Source: Brevibacillus brevis NBRC 100599
GTDB taxonomy: Bacteria; Bacillota; Bacilli; Brevibacillales; Brevibacillaceae
DNA length: 64,000 nucleotides
Assembly: GCF_000010165.1 (NCBI RefSeq)
Contig: NC_012491.1
Coordinates: forward strand, 3,355,501 to 3,419,500
Direction: 5' to 3'
Shown here one piece after another: positions 36,901 through 46,481 of this stretch. Every line of letters begins with the position of its first letter. Positions within the stretch are counted from its first letter, which is position 1. The translations under genes and the position numbers were made by a program. The notes below the pieces were generated by a model, which ran no database searches, was not told the DNA's origin, and worked only from the letters and a program-made list of their open reading frames with translations.

Positions 36901-39900
36901 GTACACTCTAGCGAAGTCTTCCATTAATACATTCAGTGAAATGCCATCCAAAATAATATGATGAGAGTTGAACAGCAGGTAATGCTGAGTGGCTGTGACC
37001 TCGACTAGGCAAACCTGAAGGAGAGGGGCTTTCGTCAAATCAAAAGATTGCCGGAAGTCCTCCATTACTTCGTCCAATGTCCTGCCATCGCTATGCATCG
37101 TTTGAATCTCAAATGGCACATGGTCGCTGATGTACTGATACACTTCCCCATCCTGTACTGTAAACGAAGTACGGAATGCTTCATGCCTTTGGATGATTTC
37201 CTTAAATACACGTTTCACTCGACTTACATCCAAATGACCGTTTACCGCGATGACACCCGACATGTTGTAGCTGGTGCTTTCCCCTTCTATTCCATGCATC
37301 ACGAAAATTCGTTTTTGGGAAGAAGAAGCCCTGTATCTCTCAGCTTGACTGACCCGATCAATCGGCGTGTAAGATATCGCCTGTCTACCTCTGATGCGAT
37401 CAGCCAATTGTCGAATGGTCGGGTTCTGGAATACATCCTTGATTGTGATGTCCGTTTTTCTCTCTTTTTGCAATCTGGTCACTAGTTGAGCAGCCTTCAG
37501 CGAGTGGCCTCCTAGCGAGAAAAAATGATCGTGCACGCTTACTTTTTCGACTGCCAAAAGTTCTCGCCATATCTGTGCCAATTGCTGCTCAAGTTCATCT
37601 GCCGGGGCCTCTTCCTTTCCCGAGCGATACTGCGTGTAATCCAGACGTTGCAAGGCAGTCTTGTCTACTTTTCCACTCTGAGTCCGAGGCAAGGCATCAA
37701 GATGGACGAAAAAGGCAGGTAGCATGTAGTCAGGCAGATAAGTCAGCACTGCTTCTCTCAGAACGTGTTCCTCAATCGGATGCATCGCGGCCAAGCATGC
37801 AACCAGATAAGGATCGCGCTTTGACTCCTGAATAGCCACTACCGCTGCTTCCCGGACACCAGGCTGACGGCGCAGGACAGCTTCAATTTCCTCCAATTCA
37901 ACGCGGTTGCCACGAATCTTGATTTGGAAATCCTTGCGGCCAAAATATTGCAGATGTCCTTCATCCGTCCAGCAAGCCAAGTCTCCTGTACGATAAAGCC
38001 TGCCATACGGGGTCAGGATATAGGACGCTCTGGTTTTTTCCTCGTCAGCGATGTAACCTTCCGTTACTCCCATCCCGCCAACGTACATTTCCCCTATTAC
38101 CCCTTTGGGCAACAGGTGAAAATCTTGGTCCAGAAGAAAAACACGAACGTTGTAACTCGGATGTCCAATCGGAAGCGGGTTTTCAAAAGGCCCTTGTCGC
38201 GGTACACAATACCCGGATGCCGAGATACTATTTTCCGTCGGACCATACAAGTTGTACATCTGCGCTTGAGGTAAAAGGGCTGTATGTCGTTCCACTAACG
38301 AAGAAGATAACATCTCTCCTGTACACAACACTTTTTGAATCGAATCCAGCGATCCATCAGCCGCGTGGTCAAGCAAAGCGTGATACATCGTAGGGACAAC
38401 GAGTATCGCGTTTGCTTGTTGGCTCTCGATGGCAGCCGCAAGCTTTTGCGGGGATTTGTTTTCATGTCGCTGCAACAAGCAAAGGGTCCCACCGCTGATG
38501 AGTGTGCAGAAAATCTCGACAACCGATGCGTCAAAAGTCAATGTGGCGATCTGCAACGTTCTCGTCTGCTCTCCGAACCCAACAAATTCAATGTGCCACC
38601 AAAGAGCGTTGATTAATTGATCATGCTTTACACGCACACCTTTTGGCGTACCTGTTGAACCAGAAGTAAAGATGGCGTATGCGGTACTCGAAGGCGTCGC
38701 TTTTCGCTGTGGTATTTGCGTTAATTCCTGTGCCCAGCAAGCTGGTTCATCCAGACGAAACACCCTTGTTTGCAAGTCAGCAACGAGTTCCAGATAGCTG
38801 CCCTCTGTCACGATCAGACTAGGCTGAATCTGGCTTACGATCTGTTCCATTCGCGCTTTTGGCAAGTCTGGATCAAGTGGGACATAGTAACACCCAGCTT
38901 TGAGGATAGCTAGCAGTGCAGTAATCATTTCAGGGGAACGATCACACATGATAACTATCGGTCTACCTGCATCTGTCACCTCCTTTTGCAGAGCGCAAGA
39001 CAGGCGATTGGCTTGCTCTTGTAGCTCCTTGTAGGTCACTGTCCGCTTTCCTTGTACAAGCGCAACTGCATCCGGTGTTTTTTCTGCCGCTTGATCAATC
39101 AACTCGTGCACGCAGTAGTTACTCGGAACTGGTACGACTTTCATCTGTTCCTCAATCATCTCGTGCCGCTCATAATCACTGAGCAAGGTAAGGTCACGAA
39201 TTTCTTGATCTGGATCAGCCGCAATCTGCTCGAGAAGGCTCTGATAGTGAAGCGCCAGGCGTTCGATTTCCTTTGCTTGAAACTTCCATGCCTGGTAGTT
39301 GACATGGACTGTCCATTCATCACCTGGTGTTACTTCCAGCACCAATGGATAGTCGGTTGTTTCATGCGAGGTAATATTTTCCAGCTCGAAATCAAGTTCC
39401 AATCCGGCCAGCGTCTTGTCGATCGGATAGTTTTGGAAAACGAACAAACTATGCGCCAAAGGGGTTTGTACGTCCATCTCTGAGCAGTTTTTCAACTCAA
39501 CTGCTGGCACGTACAAGTGCGGGGCCATCTGGTGCTGCTCTTCCATCATGACACCCAGCAGATCTTTGACTGTTGTCGTTTCTGTCCGTTTGACCCGGAA
39601 CGGATACGTCTTGATGAAGAGGCCGACGATTTCCTCTACTCCGGTGAGATGGGCAGGACGTCCGGCGTAGGCAACTTCAAAAAGAGCATCCCGCGTATCG
39701 CTGTATTTTTGCAGCAAAATACCCCATGCGGCTTGCAACAATGTGCTGATTGTCACGCGGTAACGCTTGGATGTTTCCTCTAGTGTCTCCGTCAGCGTTC
39801 GACTAAGCCGAAGATGATAAGAAGAATACTTCCGCTCTTCGTTACGATCCCGCATATAGGGAAGCGGTGTAGGCGAGCTAATTCCTTGTAAGGAATCTTT

Positions 39901-40509
39901 CCAATACGATAAGGAATGTTCTTTCGATGCTTCTTTGAGAAAACGCAGATACTCCTTATATTTCGCCTTTTGTTTGATTGCAGGGGACAGCCCCGAGCAC
40001 AATTGTCCATATGCCGTAAATATCTCTCTTAGGAGAATGCCAGAGCTCCATCCATCCATGAGAATGTGATGAAATGACCATATGACTTCATAACGATACA
40101 ACTCCATCCTTACTACTTGGATGCGAATGGTATTGCCCAACTCAAGCGTAAAAGGTGTTTGCTTGTCCTGTGACAGCAAGGCAGACAGTTTTCTTTCACG
40201 CGCTCCGGACGGTAACTCGCTCCAATCGAAATAAGGAATCTCCAATGTCTTTTGCTTGAGAATGAGCTGGACAGGGGCTTGAAGCCCCTCCCAGCGAAAA
40301 ACCGTACGAAGCATTTCATTGGCCTCAAACGCCATCGAAACAGCCTGCGTAAACAACTCCAGCTGAAACTTGCCACGAAGGGTTAGTCGATGCTGTTCGA
40401 AATACAGATTGGAATCCTTTTGGAGTCGATAGTAAAACAGCATACCCTCCTGCGTTGGACTTAACGGCAAAATGTCAGCTATATTGTTTTTGTCGATCTT
40501 GTTCATCAC
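33988..40509 (-). CDS. NRPS subunit: C-A-T-C-VOC-VOC-inactive C
   Basis: 2173 aa. The first C domain carries LSPTQEGMLFYY and FHHILMDGWS, the D-C-L type expected after a D-Asn donor. The A domain (about 460-950; AIFTSGSTGTPKG) has pocket D-A-V-L-L-T-L-I-S, no close match known to me. Carrier FFSLGGHSLKAA and a second intact C domain (NSHHIILDGIS) follow. Near residue 1490 a vicinal-oxygen-chelate domain like methylmalonyl-CoA epimerase starts (LHHVGVAVPEL, PIELIAP, PYHLCYSI, GLIELVE), keeping His/Glu metal ligands. A second, weaker VOC copy follows (about 1630-1760). The last 400 residues are a C-like domain whose HHxxxDG reads LHSSISDWRG, so it should not condense. An ATG at 40506 is an alternative start. 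Confidence 0.85.
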   Translation of the reverse strand: MMNKIDKNNIADILPLSPTQEGMLFYYRLQKDSNLYFEQHRLTLRGKFQLELFTQAVSMAFEANEMLRTVFRWEGLQAPVQLILKQKTLEIPYFDWSELPSGARERKLSALLSQDKQTPFTLELGNTIRIQVVRMELYRYEVIWSFHHILMDGWSSGILLREIFTAYGQLCSGLSPAIKQKAKYKEYLRFLKEASKEHSLSYWKDSLQGISSPTPLPYMRDRNEERKYSSYHLRLSRTLTETLEETSKRYRVTISTLLQAAWGILLQKYSDTRDALFEVAYAGRPAHLTGVEEIVGLFIKTYPFRVKRTETTTVKDLLGVMMEEQHQMAPHLYVPAVELKNCSEMDVQTPLAHSLFVFQNYPIDKTLAGLELDFELENITSHETTDYPLVLEVTPGDEWTVHVNYQAWKFQAKEIERLALHYQSLLEQIAADPDQEIRDLTLLSDYERHEMIEEQMKVVPVPSNYCVHELIDQAAEKTPDAVALVQGKRTVTYKELQEQANRLSCALQKEVTDAGRPIVIMCDRSPEMITALLAILKAGCYYVPLDPDLPKARMEQIVSQIQPSLIVTEGSYLELVADLQTRVFRLDEPACWAQELTQIPQRKATPSSTAYAIFTSGSTGTPKGVRVKHDQLINALWWHIEFVGFGEQTRTLQIATLTFDASVVEIFCTLISGGTLCLLQRHENKSPQKLAAAIESQQANAILVVPTMYHALLDHAADGSLDSIQKVLCTGEMLSSSLVERHTALLPQAQMYNLYGPTENSISASGYCVPRQGPFENPLPIGHPSYNVRVFLLDQDFHLLPKGVIGEMYVGGMGVTEGYIADEEKTRASYILTPYGRLYRTGDLACWTDEGHLQYFGRKDFQIKIRGNRVELEEIEAVLRRQPGVREAAVVAIQESKRDPYLVACLAAMHPIEEHVLREAVLTYLPDYMLPAFFVHLDALPRTQSGKVDKTALQRLDYTQYRSGKEEAPADELEQQLAQIWRELLAVEKVSVHDHFFSLGGHSLKAAQLVTRLQKERKTDITIKDVFQNPTIRQLADRIRGRQAISYTPIDRVSQAERYRASSSQKRIFVMHGIEGESTSYNMSGVIAVNGHLDVSRVKRVFKEIIQRHEAFRTSFTVQDGEVYQYISDHVPFEIQTMHSDGRTLDEVMEDFRQSFDLTKAPLLQVCLVEVTATQHYLLFNSHHIILDGISLNVLMEDFARVYVGEELPALPIQYKDYSDWQWQKRGSEQWNQQEKYWVDTFSDRVPLMAFPLDYPRPAVKTFQGDHHTFFITDSTYGDLHAFAKQNEVTVHAVLMSAYYVLLMKYTSQEDFVVGSLVAGRNHPDLERIVGVFINFLPIRNRPRAELVYTDFVQEVQRSLFLAYEHQEYPFEEIVARSATGIQQTQNPLFDTMLIFHNQREQEVRFTLGDVQFEEVPHESKTSKLDFKLDITPLTDQFRCVLEYDTQLFKAETMEGFADNYLRVLAALLKHPQQRLDDVDIVHHQTEKEGMMNRLHHVGVAVPELGPAQIMYGTLGFDASDSLQDPEQNVYLSMCMKPGSVPIELIAPVDETSPCVRLLEEKGTGPYHLCYSISNINHFLKRLVDFGFKYDLVSAPKPAVLFNHRLVAFLFLESVGLIELVESEDMKLDEWQSSDQRSVVRLLTPDADQALSFFMFLGYRVHEKYLDRQSQASIITLGKASESSIQLVEPLMEHLQEQRALMKNGCGVYQIEDRVANLTERIDTLIACDIPVSFADRVGRNLLLTDAPYLLLTDGKSAAERPKPILGEFHSEATPIYSFVQERLLKQEQEEGIVAVRCFDIELRSRIEPSYMKQAWQALVRRFPQLLPQGLSKPIPLAFWDLQEKSEAEATVWLRDRLIAEQKRPFEHHAGSLARFELVKLAADHYRLIGSLHSSISDWRGIGLLLEEWEALYQMIAEGHEPSTEEQPHYEEAFAVWQKKMLYYGHLEAERHEWLAAANLHSAQPFGTGGVAKRQVEQYIDPTSHADLLHVAAQSNQELGDILLASYLLLLRQVTQLSSLTLGVVTTNRTQDVLEHSFGNFDNIVPLTIDMQTISSFSQLLDQTKQVRARMQGLALYPSEHWQATTNMEWPTLFVNQTIPFKAQPTVWKREVKRSVEPEMAGSPLVLQVAETSEGIHVVFTFDPAMLQTAYVESLSDRYVKILKMLAEKSKIK

Positions 40510-40530
40510 AATTTTTCTCTCCTGACTCCC

Positions 40531-41778
40531 TTACCGAACAGCTTCACTCGGCAGGTTTTCCACGATCTCCCCATCTGCATTCACGTACGGCAAGCCATTA
40601 TGTTCGAAAACATGGTCGAGGCAGTACATCTCTCCCTGTTTGTAGTCCAAAATCATCAGGTCTTCTGAACGGGTTGGGATTAATTCCTTCAACCGCTCTG
40701 GAAGATAGTCTGGTCCGACCGCTTGATGCCATTTCAAAACAATTTTTTCAGGGCGCTCGGCTGTCGGATAAAAGCCACAAATCTCTAGTTTTCCAAAGTC
40801 GTGCGAAGTAAGAAGCACCCCTTTTTTCTCCAAGCCACCCAGATTGCGTTTGGACTCGGCCACATTCCGGAACGCCTCGTCCAGTGGAATGGCATACTGC
40901 TCGACTCCCCTAACTGGCATAAACACCGTCAAATAATACGAAATGATTCGATTATCCAAAAACTTGCGCTGCAAGTCGATCAAGGTCTCGACAGAATCGT
41001 TCACGCCACGAATGATAGCAGGCTGTCCGCGAATCTGGACACCGACGGATAGCAGTGCTTGCGTTGCTTGGATCGAAACGTCACTGATTTCCCCAGGATG
41101 GTTGAACTGGGAAATCACACTTACCTGCTTACCAGGCGTCTGTCTTACTTGGTCAAAAAACGCCAGCAGCTCTCCATCAAGAAAACGAGCAGGGTCATAG
41201 GCCAAAGCCTTGGTTGCAAAGCGAACGAGTCGAATACTCTTCACACTCAATAGCGTGCTGATCAGCTTGATTAAGTCAGAAGTTTTACGGAAAGAAGCAG
41301 GGTCTCCACCAGTAAAGAGGACATTATCAATGTACGGATGGGCTTCCAAATACTGCACTGCCCTTTCTGCCTTGTCCATAATATTGGTGTATCCAATATC
41401 TTCATGGCGGATTTCGTTCACTTTGTAGCAGAACTGGCAGTTGGCAATACAAAAGTCGTCGATGTGAAGCAATAATGTCTTTTTGTACTTGTGTTGCAGG
41501 AATGCTGTTTCATCCTGACGGTACGACTTGTTTCCATACGGATCAAAACGGCCTTTATAGGGTTTCACTCCCGGTGGAGGAAGCACGATATTGATCATCT
41601 GGGTACGATAAGGCTCTGATTGACTCGCAATCAACTCGGCATAATAGCGAGTCACCTTGAATGGCATATAAGACTGCTCCAGCAATGCACCGCGTTCTTC
41701 CTTTTCTGCTTCTGTAAAGCCGACAATTGTTGCAAACTCCTCAAACCCCTTTTTTCCCATTAGTACCTTGACACTCAA
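40531..41778 (-). CDS. radical-SAM, PLP-dependent 2,3-aminomutase (KamA family, non-lysine specificity likely)
   Basis: About 415 aa, the KamA-family length. It has the cluster motif CIANCQFC (CxxxCxxC), the SAM/glycine region LFTGGDPASF and RGVNDSVETL, and a lysine in SHDFGKLEI where lysine 2,3-aminomutase has its PLP lysine (GGGGK). By hand alignment, the two aspartates that bind the lysine epsilon-amine in Clostridium KamA (Asp293, Asp330) are Met (FMPVRG) and a non-acidic residue here. The enzyme probably shifts the amino group of another amino acid, supplying a beta-amino acid to the neighbouring synthetase. TTG at 41778 follows AGGAGGG; a longer frame reaches 41796. Confidence 0.82.
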   Translation of the reverse strand: MSVKVLMGKKGFEEFATIVGFTEAEKEERGALLEQSYMPFKVTRYYAELIASQSEPYRTQMINIVLPPPGVKPYKGRFDPYGNKSYRQDETAFLQHKYKKTLLLHIDDFCIANCQFCYKVNEIRHEDIGYTNIMDKAERAVQYLEAHPYIDNVLFTGGDPASFRKTSDLIKLISTLLSVKSIRLVRFATKALAYDPARFLDGELLAFFDQVRQTPGKQVSVISQFNHPGEISDVSIQATQALLSVGVQIRGQPAIIRGVNDSVETLIDLQRKFLDNRIISYYLTVFMPVRGVEQYAIPLDEAFRNVAESKRNLGGLEKKGVLLTSHDFGKLEICGFYPTAERPEKIVLKWHQAVGPDYLPERLKELIPTRSEDLMILDYKQGEMYCLDHVFEHNGLPYVNADGEIVENLPSEAVR

Positions 41779-41857
41779 TGTAATCCCTCCTGTCATTCAT
41801 TAAACACTCGTCATTTTTGGCTTCTCGGAAAACTTGGTCAAGCATGAGATTCGCTTC

Positions 41858-44800
41858 TTAACCAAACAGCAAATCCAGCTCTTTTTGCGTCAATTCCACC
41901 TCTTCAAAATCCGATGGCGTAAATTCAGGGACCTCCTGATGGCAGCAATGATCAATGAGCTGCTCCAATTCATTGATAAACAACGTAAGTAACTTCTCCA
42001 TGGTCTCCTCGCTATACTTGCGCAAGCTGTACGTAACAGAAACCTGAAGTTCTCCTTGGCGAATGAGAGCAGCCACGTCAAGCAGTGCTGTCAAATGATT
42101 ACCCACTCCGGCATCAACCGCCAAGTTTCCTCCCATGAGAACCAGCTCATCACTCAGTTGATTATCCACGGATCCCAGATAATTGAATCGAACATGGGAT
42201 TTGTCCACTGCCGCGAGCAGATCAGGCTTTAGCCAGCCAAACCCAAGCCCGCCCATCGGAATCTGGCGCAACTTCTCCTTTACCCCTTTTAGGTGATCGG
42301 TCCGATTGGATGGATTCGTTTCAAACAAAACAGGATACATGCTGGTAAACCATCCTACTGTTCTGGTTACGTTCATCGTGTGAATAGAAGACTCACGCCC
42401 ATGCGACTCCATTACCAGCAAGAGACGCTCCCTATCAAACACATCACTCAGTGTCCGAGTAAGTGCTGCAACCAATAGGTCTTGGGGACCCGTATTAAAC
42501 ATTCGGTTGGCCGTTGTCAACAGTCGCGACGTCATCTCGGCTGAAAGTGTGCGAGTAGATGTAGCACTGTATTCTACCAAGTCTTCTCCAAAATCGAAGT
42601 CAGTCGGTAGCTGGTCTTCCGGGATGGAAAACATGTCCCAATATGCTTTTTCTTTGCTTGCTTGAGTCGACTGGTAATAGGCGGAGACTTCCTTGATCCA
42701 CGCTTGCATCGAATGCGTTTTATCTGGCAAATTAATCGGCTCATTACGTTTCAGACTGGCCAAGGCGCTCATCAAATCTTCCAGGAGAATCCTCCAGGAG
42801 ACACCGTCCACAACAAGATGATGGGCCGTCAGAAACAATCGCTGAGGTCGATCCGGTCCCAATTCAAAGAGACAACCGGTAAACAGTATTGATTCTTCCA
42901 ACTTGAAGCTAACAGCACAATCTCTCATCGCCTCAAGCATTCTTCTCTCCTGTTCTTCTTGCGGTACGGAAGAAAGGTCGACGTAAGATACTGACACTCG
43001 ATTGGTTAGGTGGCGCTCATTGTAAAAGAGCTTCCCCTCTTTTGCCGAGTAATTGAGTCGCAAACAATCGTGATGACTAACCAGTGCTGACAGACTCGCC
43101 TCAAACTCCTCCAGCGTTACTTTTTCCTTGCTTTCGAGGAGCAACGACTGGTTCCAATGATCAGCATTGCGGAACTGTTGTGACAAAAACCAAGAAACAA
43201 TGGGAGATGAAGGCAACTCGCCCGTACACGGCTCTTGTGGGATCTGTTCCACTCCCCAACTCCAGTCACTTCTCGCTTTTAGTTCTGCAATCGTGTCATA
43301 AATCAAGATGTCTCTAACCGGAATCTTGATTCCCCGCTGATGCAATCGATAAGAAACCTGAATCGCTTTGATCGAGTCCCCCCCTAGCTGGGAAAACGGG
43401 TCCTGTAAACCAAATGGCGAATGACCGAGCACGTCCTCATACACTTCAACCAATAGCTTGTCAAACTCGTCACGAGGACTGGTTTCATCCTCCGCACCTT
43501 TTCGCTCCATGACAGGTTCGGGAAGCTGTTTTCGATCAACTTTGCCATTTGAGGTCAGCGGAAATTGTTCAAGCTGCACGATTTGCGAAGGGATCATGTA
43601 AGCGGGCAATCGACTTGCCAGTTCTTCGCGGAGCTCTTTTTCCCGGAAAGATGTTTCCGTGATCAAATAAGCACAAAGGTACTTACGCCCCCACGTATCC
43701 ATGCGATCAATCACCACTGCCTCACGCACAGAAGCATGACCAAGTAGCTGCTGTTCAATTTCACCCAACTCAATGCGGTATCCATGAATCTTCACCTGAT
43801 AGTCAGCTCGCCCCAAATACTCCATGACTCCATTGGGACGATAGCGAACCAGATCGCCTGTCTTGTACATCACTTTCCCTGGCTGAAACGGATCGGGTAG
43901 GAAGCGCTCTTGCGTCAATTCCTCGCGGTTAAGATACCCCCGTGCCACACTATCTCCCGAGATGAATAGCTCTCCAGTCGATCCGATTGGGATTGGCTTC
44001 CCATATGAATCCAAAATATAGAGCTGCACGTTACTGATCGGATGTCCAATCGGTACAGATCCTTCGCCATCGGTCACTGGATCGTATTGATAGATCATGC
44101 ATCCGACTACTGTCTCAGTAGGGCCATACTCATTGAGAATTTCGATTTGTCCGTTCCATTTCGCATGAATGGCCTCAGCCAGACTCACCTTCAAGTCCTC
44201 GCCGCCCACTATCACTCTCTTTACCGTAGTAGAAGGCAGAGCGATCTCTTGCAGCAAAAACAGATGGGCAGGTGTCAACTTTACAACATGAGAGCGTCCG
44301 TCACTAAAGATGCGCGATAACACAAACTCTGAATCGGAGTGAGGATAAATAACCATCCGATTTCCCTTTACCAGCGGGCAGAAAATGGACGTAACCGTCA
44401 AATCAAATGCCAGTGAGGAATACAGAGCAAACGCTTCTTCAGGACAAGAGAGATAGCGGTCTTTCGCCCACGAAATATAGTTGACTAGCCCTCGATGAGT
44501 AACCATGACTCCCTTCGGATTTCCAGTAGAGCCTGATGTATAAATGACATAGGCCAAATCATCTGGCTGATTGACCGATTCCAGGATTGCCCCATCATTT
44601 CGATACAAGGACGAATCACCGAGCTCCAGAATTGATTTAGACCACGAAATATCCTCTGATCGCGAAGTGTGACGAAGCAACAGGTCCGCTCTCGAATCAG
44701 ACAGCAGGTATTCAATACGCTGTGAAGGGAGCTGAGGATCAATCGGAAGGTATGCCCCGCCAGCTTTTAGAACAGCCAACAGTCCGATGATCATCTCTGG

Positions 44801-46363
44801 CGAATGATCTGCTAGCAACGCCACAATTACGCCAGGACCAACTCCTCGGTTTCGCAACGACTGAGCGAGTCGATTCACTTGATCCTGCAGTTCCTGGAAT
44901 GTCAGCGTGCGCCCCTCTGACTCCAATGCAATTCCTTGTGGCGAGCGCATTACTTGCTCTTCAAACAACTGGACAACCGTCTTCTCGCTGGGATAGGAAG
45001 CTGCAGTATCGTTCCATGTATTGAGCTGTAGCGCCAGCTCTTCGTCAGCAAGGAAGTTCAGATTGGATAGCGGTCCTTCTGGATTCGATATCATCTGATT
45101 GAGTAGCCGCACGAGATGATCAGCTATTCGGTCAATATCTTCTTCCGTGTACTCGGCGATCTTATAATCCAATTCCAGCGTCAATTGTTCATCTGTATCC
45201 CACTCCCTAATAATGACCTGGAGCGAATACAACTGGTGACCGTTGTAAAACTCTTCATTCGTCACGGAGTACCCACCAAGGGTGAAGGGCAGCTGCGTGC
45301 TGTAATAATTCACACAAATCTGAAACAGGCTGTCATAGCCATGTTTCTTCAATTCCAACTCTTGAGCCAGCAAATCGTACGGATATTTCTGATGAAAAAA
45401 ACAAGAAGTCAATTCCCTGTTGACATATTTAACATAATCGAAGGCATCCATTTCCATCGGAACTGCCAGACGAAAAGGCATGGTGCTGGTAAACATCCCG
45501 AATATTTTGCGCTCCACTTTGCCTGAACGGTTTAACAGCGGCGTACCAATCACGATTTCTTCTTGCCTCGTACAACGCTGAAGGTAAAGACTGACGAGAG
45601 CTACAAACACGGAATTTAGCGAGCATTTCATCTGTTCCGCAAACTGGCGTATTCTTGTCGAATCTTCCTGGTTAAATGCATAGACTTTGCGCTTGCCTTC
45701 GGTAGTCTCTGTTGCCTTTTGTAATGTCGTGATTACGGGCAAGCTCTGAAACTTGTCCCGCCAGTAGCGCTTGTCCTTTTCAAATCTCTCAGACTGAGCA
45801 TAGGCATGCTCCCTGTCGACAAAAGCTTGATAAGCGTGTTCATCTCCTACATGAACGGTACCGCCTGCCAACAACGTGTCATAATAGTGAGCAATTTGTT
45901 CTGTCATGATTGAGATGGACCAGCCATCAGCAATCAAATGGTGTAGCTTTACAAAATACCCTGCTTCCTCGTCACTCAGTTGGATCAGACAAAAGTAGAA
46001 CAGAGGCTCTTGTCCGATTGAAAACGGCTTTGTAAACAAAGCTTGCAGGACTTGTCTGCACCGATCAGGGGCATTCGGTTCCTGACTGAAATCAAACACC
46101 TGCAATGGCTGCGGTTCGTACTCTCCAACAAACTGAAGGACTGTCTCTTCCTCCTGATAGTTGAGTCGCAAGGTATCGTTCTTTTGAATGAACAGGTGAA
46201 TGGCCGCTTCCAGTACATCCAGCTTCACCTTTCCTTGAACTCGCACCATCCCCCCTAACGTATGGATAGGAAGCTGTGGATGTAATTTTTCCGTATACCA
46301 GATACGCTTTTGTGGATGACTTAAAGGATAACCGACCTTCCATTGCTTCTTATCCTGGCGCAA
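41858..46363 (-). CDS. NRPS starter subunit: C(starter)-A(Asn)-T-E, makes the N-acyl-D-Asn cap
   Basis: 1501 aa. A C domain with VKLHHLIADGWS lies at the very N-terminus although nothing precedes it, so it should acylate the first residue. The A domain (about 460-950; YVIYTSGSTGNPKG) has pocket D-L-T-K-I-G-E-V-G, the standard asparagine code. The carrier reads FSQLGGDSIKAI. The last domain is an epimerase: AHHLVVDGVSWRIL, ESHGRE, TVGWFTSMYP and FNYLG are all present. Family knowledge: C-A-T-E modules for N-acyl-D-Asn start colibactin, xenocoumacin and zwittermicin and are matched with a ClbP-type peptidase, here at the end of the cluster. TTG start at 46363 follows AAAGGGGG. Confidence 0.9.
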   Translation of the reverse strand: MRQDKKQWKVGYPLSHPQKRIWYTEKLHPQLPIHTLGGMVRVQGKVKLDVLEAAIHLFIQKNDTLRLNYQEEETVLQFVGEYEPQPLQVFDFSQEPNAPDRCRQVLQALFTKPFSIGQEPLFYFCLIQLSDEEAGYFVKLHHLIADGWSISIMTEQIAHYYDTLLAGGTVHVGDEHAYQAFVDREHAYAQSERFEKDKRYWRDKFQSLPVITTLQKATETTEGKRKVYAFNQEDSTRIRQFAEQMKCSLNSVFVALVSLYLQRCTRQEEIVIGTPLLNRSGKVERKIFGMFTSTMPFRLAVPMEMDAFDYVKYVNRELTSCFFHQKYPYDLLAQELELKKHGYDSLFQICVNYYSTQLPFTLGGYSVTNEEFYNGHQLYSLQVIIREWDTDEQLTLELDYKIAEYTEEDIDRIADHLVRLLNQMISNPEGPLSNLNFLADEELALQLNTWNDTAASYPSEKTVVQLFEEQVMRSPQGIALESEGRTLTFQELQDQVNRLAQSLRNRGVGPGVIVALLADHSPEMIIGLLAVLKAGGAYLPIDPQLPSQRIEYLLSDSRADLLLRHTSRSEDISWSKSILELGDSSLYRNDGAILESVNQPDDLAYVIYTSGSTGNPKGVMVTHRGLVNYISWAKDRYLSCPEEAFALYSSLAFDLTVTSIFCPLVKGNRMVIYPHSDSEFVLSRIFSDGRSHVVKLTPAHLFLLQEIALPSTTVKRVIVGGEDLKVSLAEAIHAKWNGQIEILNEYGPTETVVGCMIYQYDPVTDGEGSVPIGHPISNVQLYILDSYGKPIPIGSTGELFISGDSVARGYLNREELTQERFLPDPFQPGKVMYKTGDLVRYRPNGVMEYLGRADYQVKIHGYRIELGEIEQQLLGHASVREAVVIDRMDTWGRKYLCAYLITETSFREKELREELASRLPAYMIPSQIVQLEQFPLTSNGKVDRKQLPEPVMERKGAEDETSPRDEFDKLLVEVYEDVLGHSPFGLQDPFSQLGGDSIKAIQVSYRLHQRGIKIPVRDILIYDTIAELKARSDWSWGVEQIPQEPCTGELPSSPIVSWFLSQQFRNADHWNQSLLLESKEKVTLEEFEASLSALVSHHDCLRLNYSAKEGKLFYNERHLTNRVSVSYVDLSSVPQEEQERRMLEAMRDCAVSFKLEESILFTGCLFELGPDRPQRLFLTAHHLVVDGVSWRILLEDLMSALASLKRNEPINLPDKTHSMQAWIKEVSAYYQSTQASKEKAYWDMFSIPEDQLPTDFDFGEDLVEYSATSTRTLSAEMTSRLLTTANRMFNTGPQDLLVAALTRTLSDVFDRERLLLVMESHGRESSIHTMNVTRTVGWFTSMYPVLFETNPSNRTDHLKGVKEKLRQIPMGGLGFGWLKPDLLAAVDKSHVRFNYLGSVDNQLSDELVLMGGNLAVDAGVGNHLTALLDVAALIRQGELQVSVTYSLRKYSEETMEKLLTLFINELEQLIDHCCHQEVPEFTPSDFEEVELTQKELDLLFG

Positions 46364-46453
46364 AGAATATCCCCCTTTCTGAATTGTGTAGATGTAATCA
46401 CAACTCAGACATGGTAAAAAATCAATTCAGTTACAAATACTTCCAGTTTCAAC

Positions 46454-46481
46454 TATATAGATGACTCTTCTATAGTGTCAA
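46454..46481 (-). promoter_or_regulatory. sigma-A promoter of the biosynthetic operon
   Basis: On the minus strand a perfect TTGACA (46476-46481) and TATATA (46454-46459) are 16 bases apart, about 90 bases before the first NRPS gene. TATAGT, 18 bases from the -35 box, is an alternative -10. The short or absent gaps between downstream genes suggest one long transcript. Confidence 0.65.

Noticed and set aside
40531..41796. Simple annotation as lysine 2,3-aminomutase
   Set aside because: The family is right, but the residues that recognise lysine in KamA appear to be missing, so I do not assign lysine or the symbol kamA.
2000..46363. Cluster as zwittermicin A or staphyloferrin B
   Set aside because: There are no hydroxymalonyl- or aminomalonyl-ACP enzymes as in zwittermicin, and no NIS synthetases as in staphyloferrin B. 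Only the Dap genes and the prodrug peptidase are shared.
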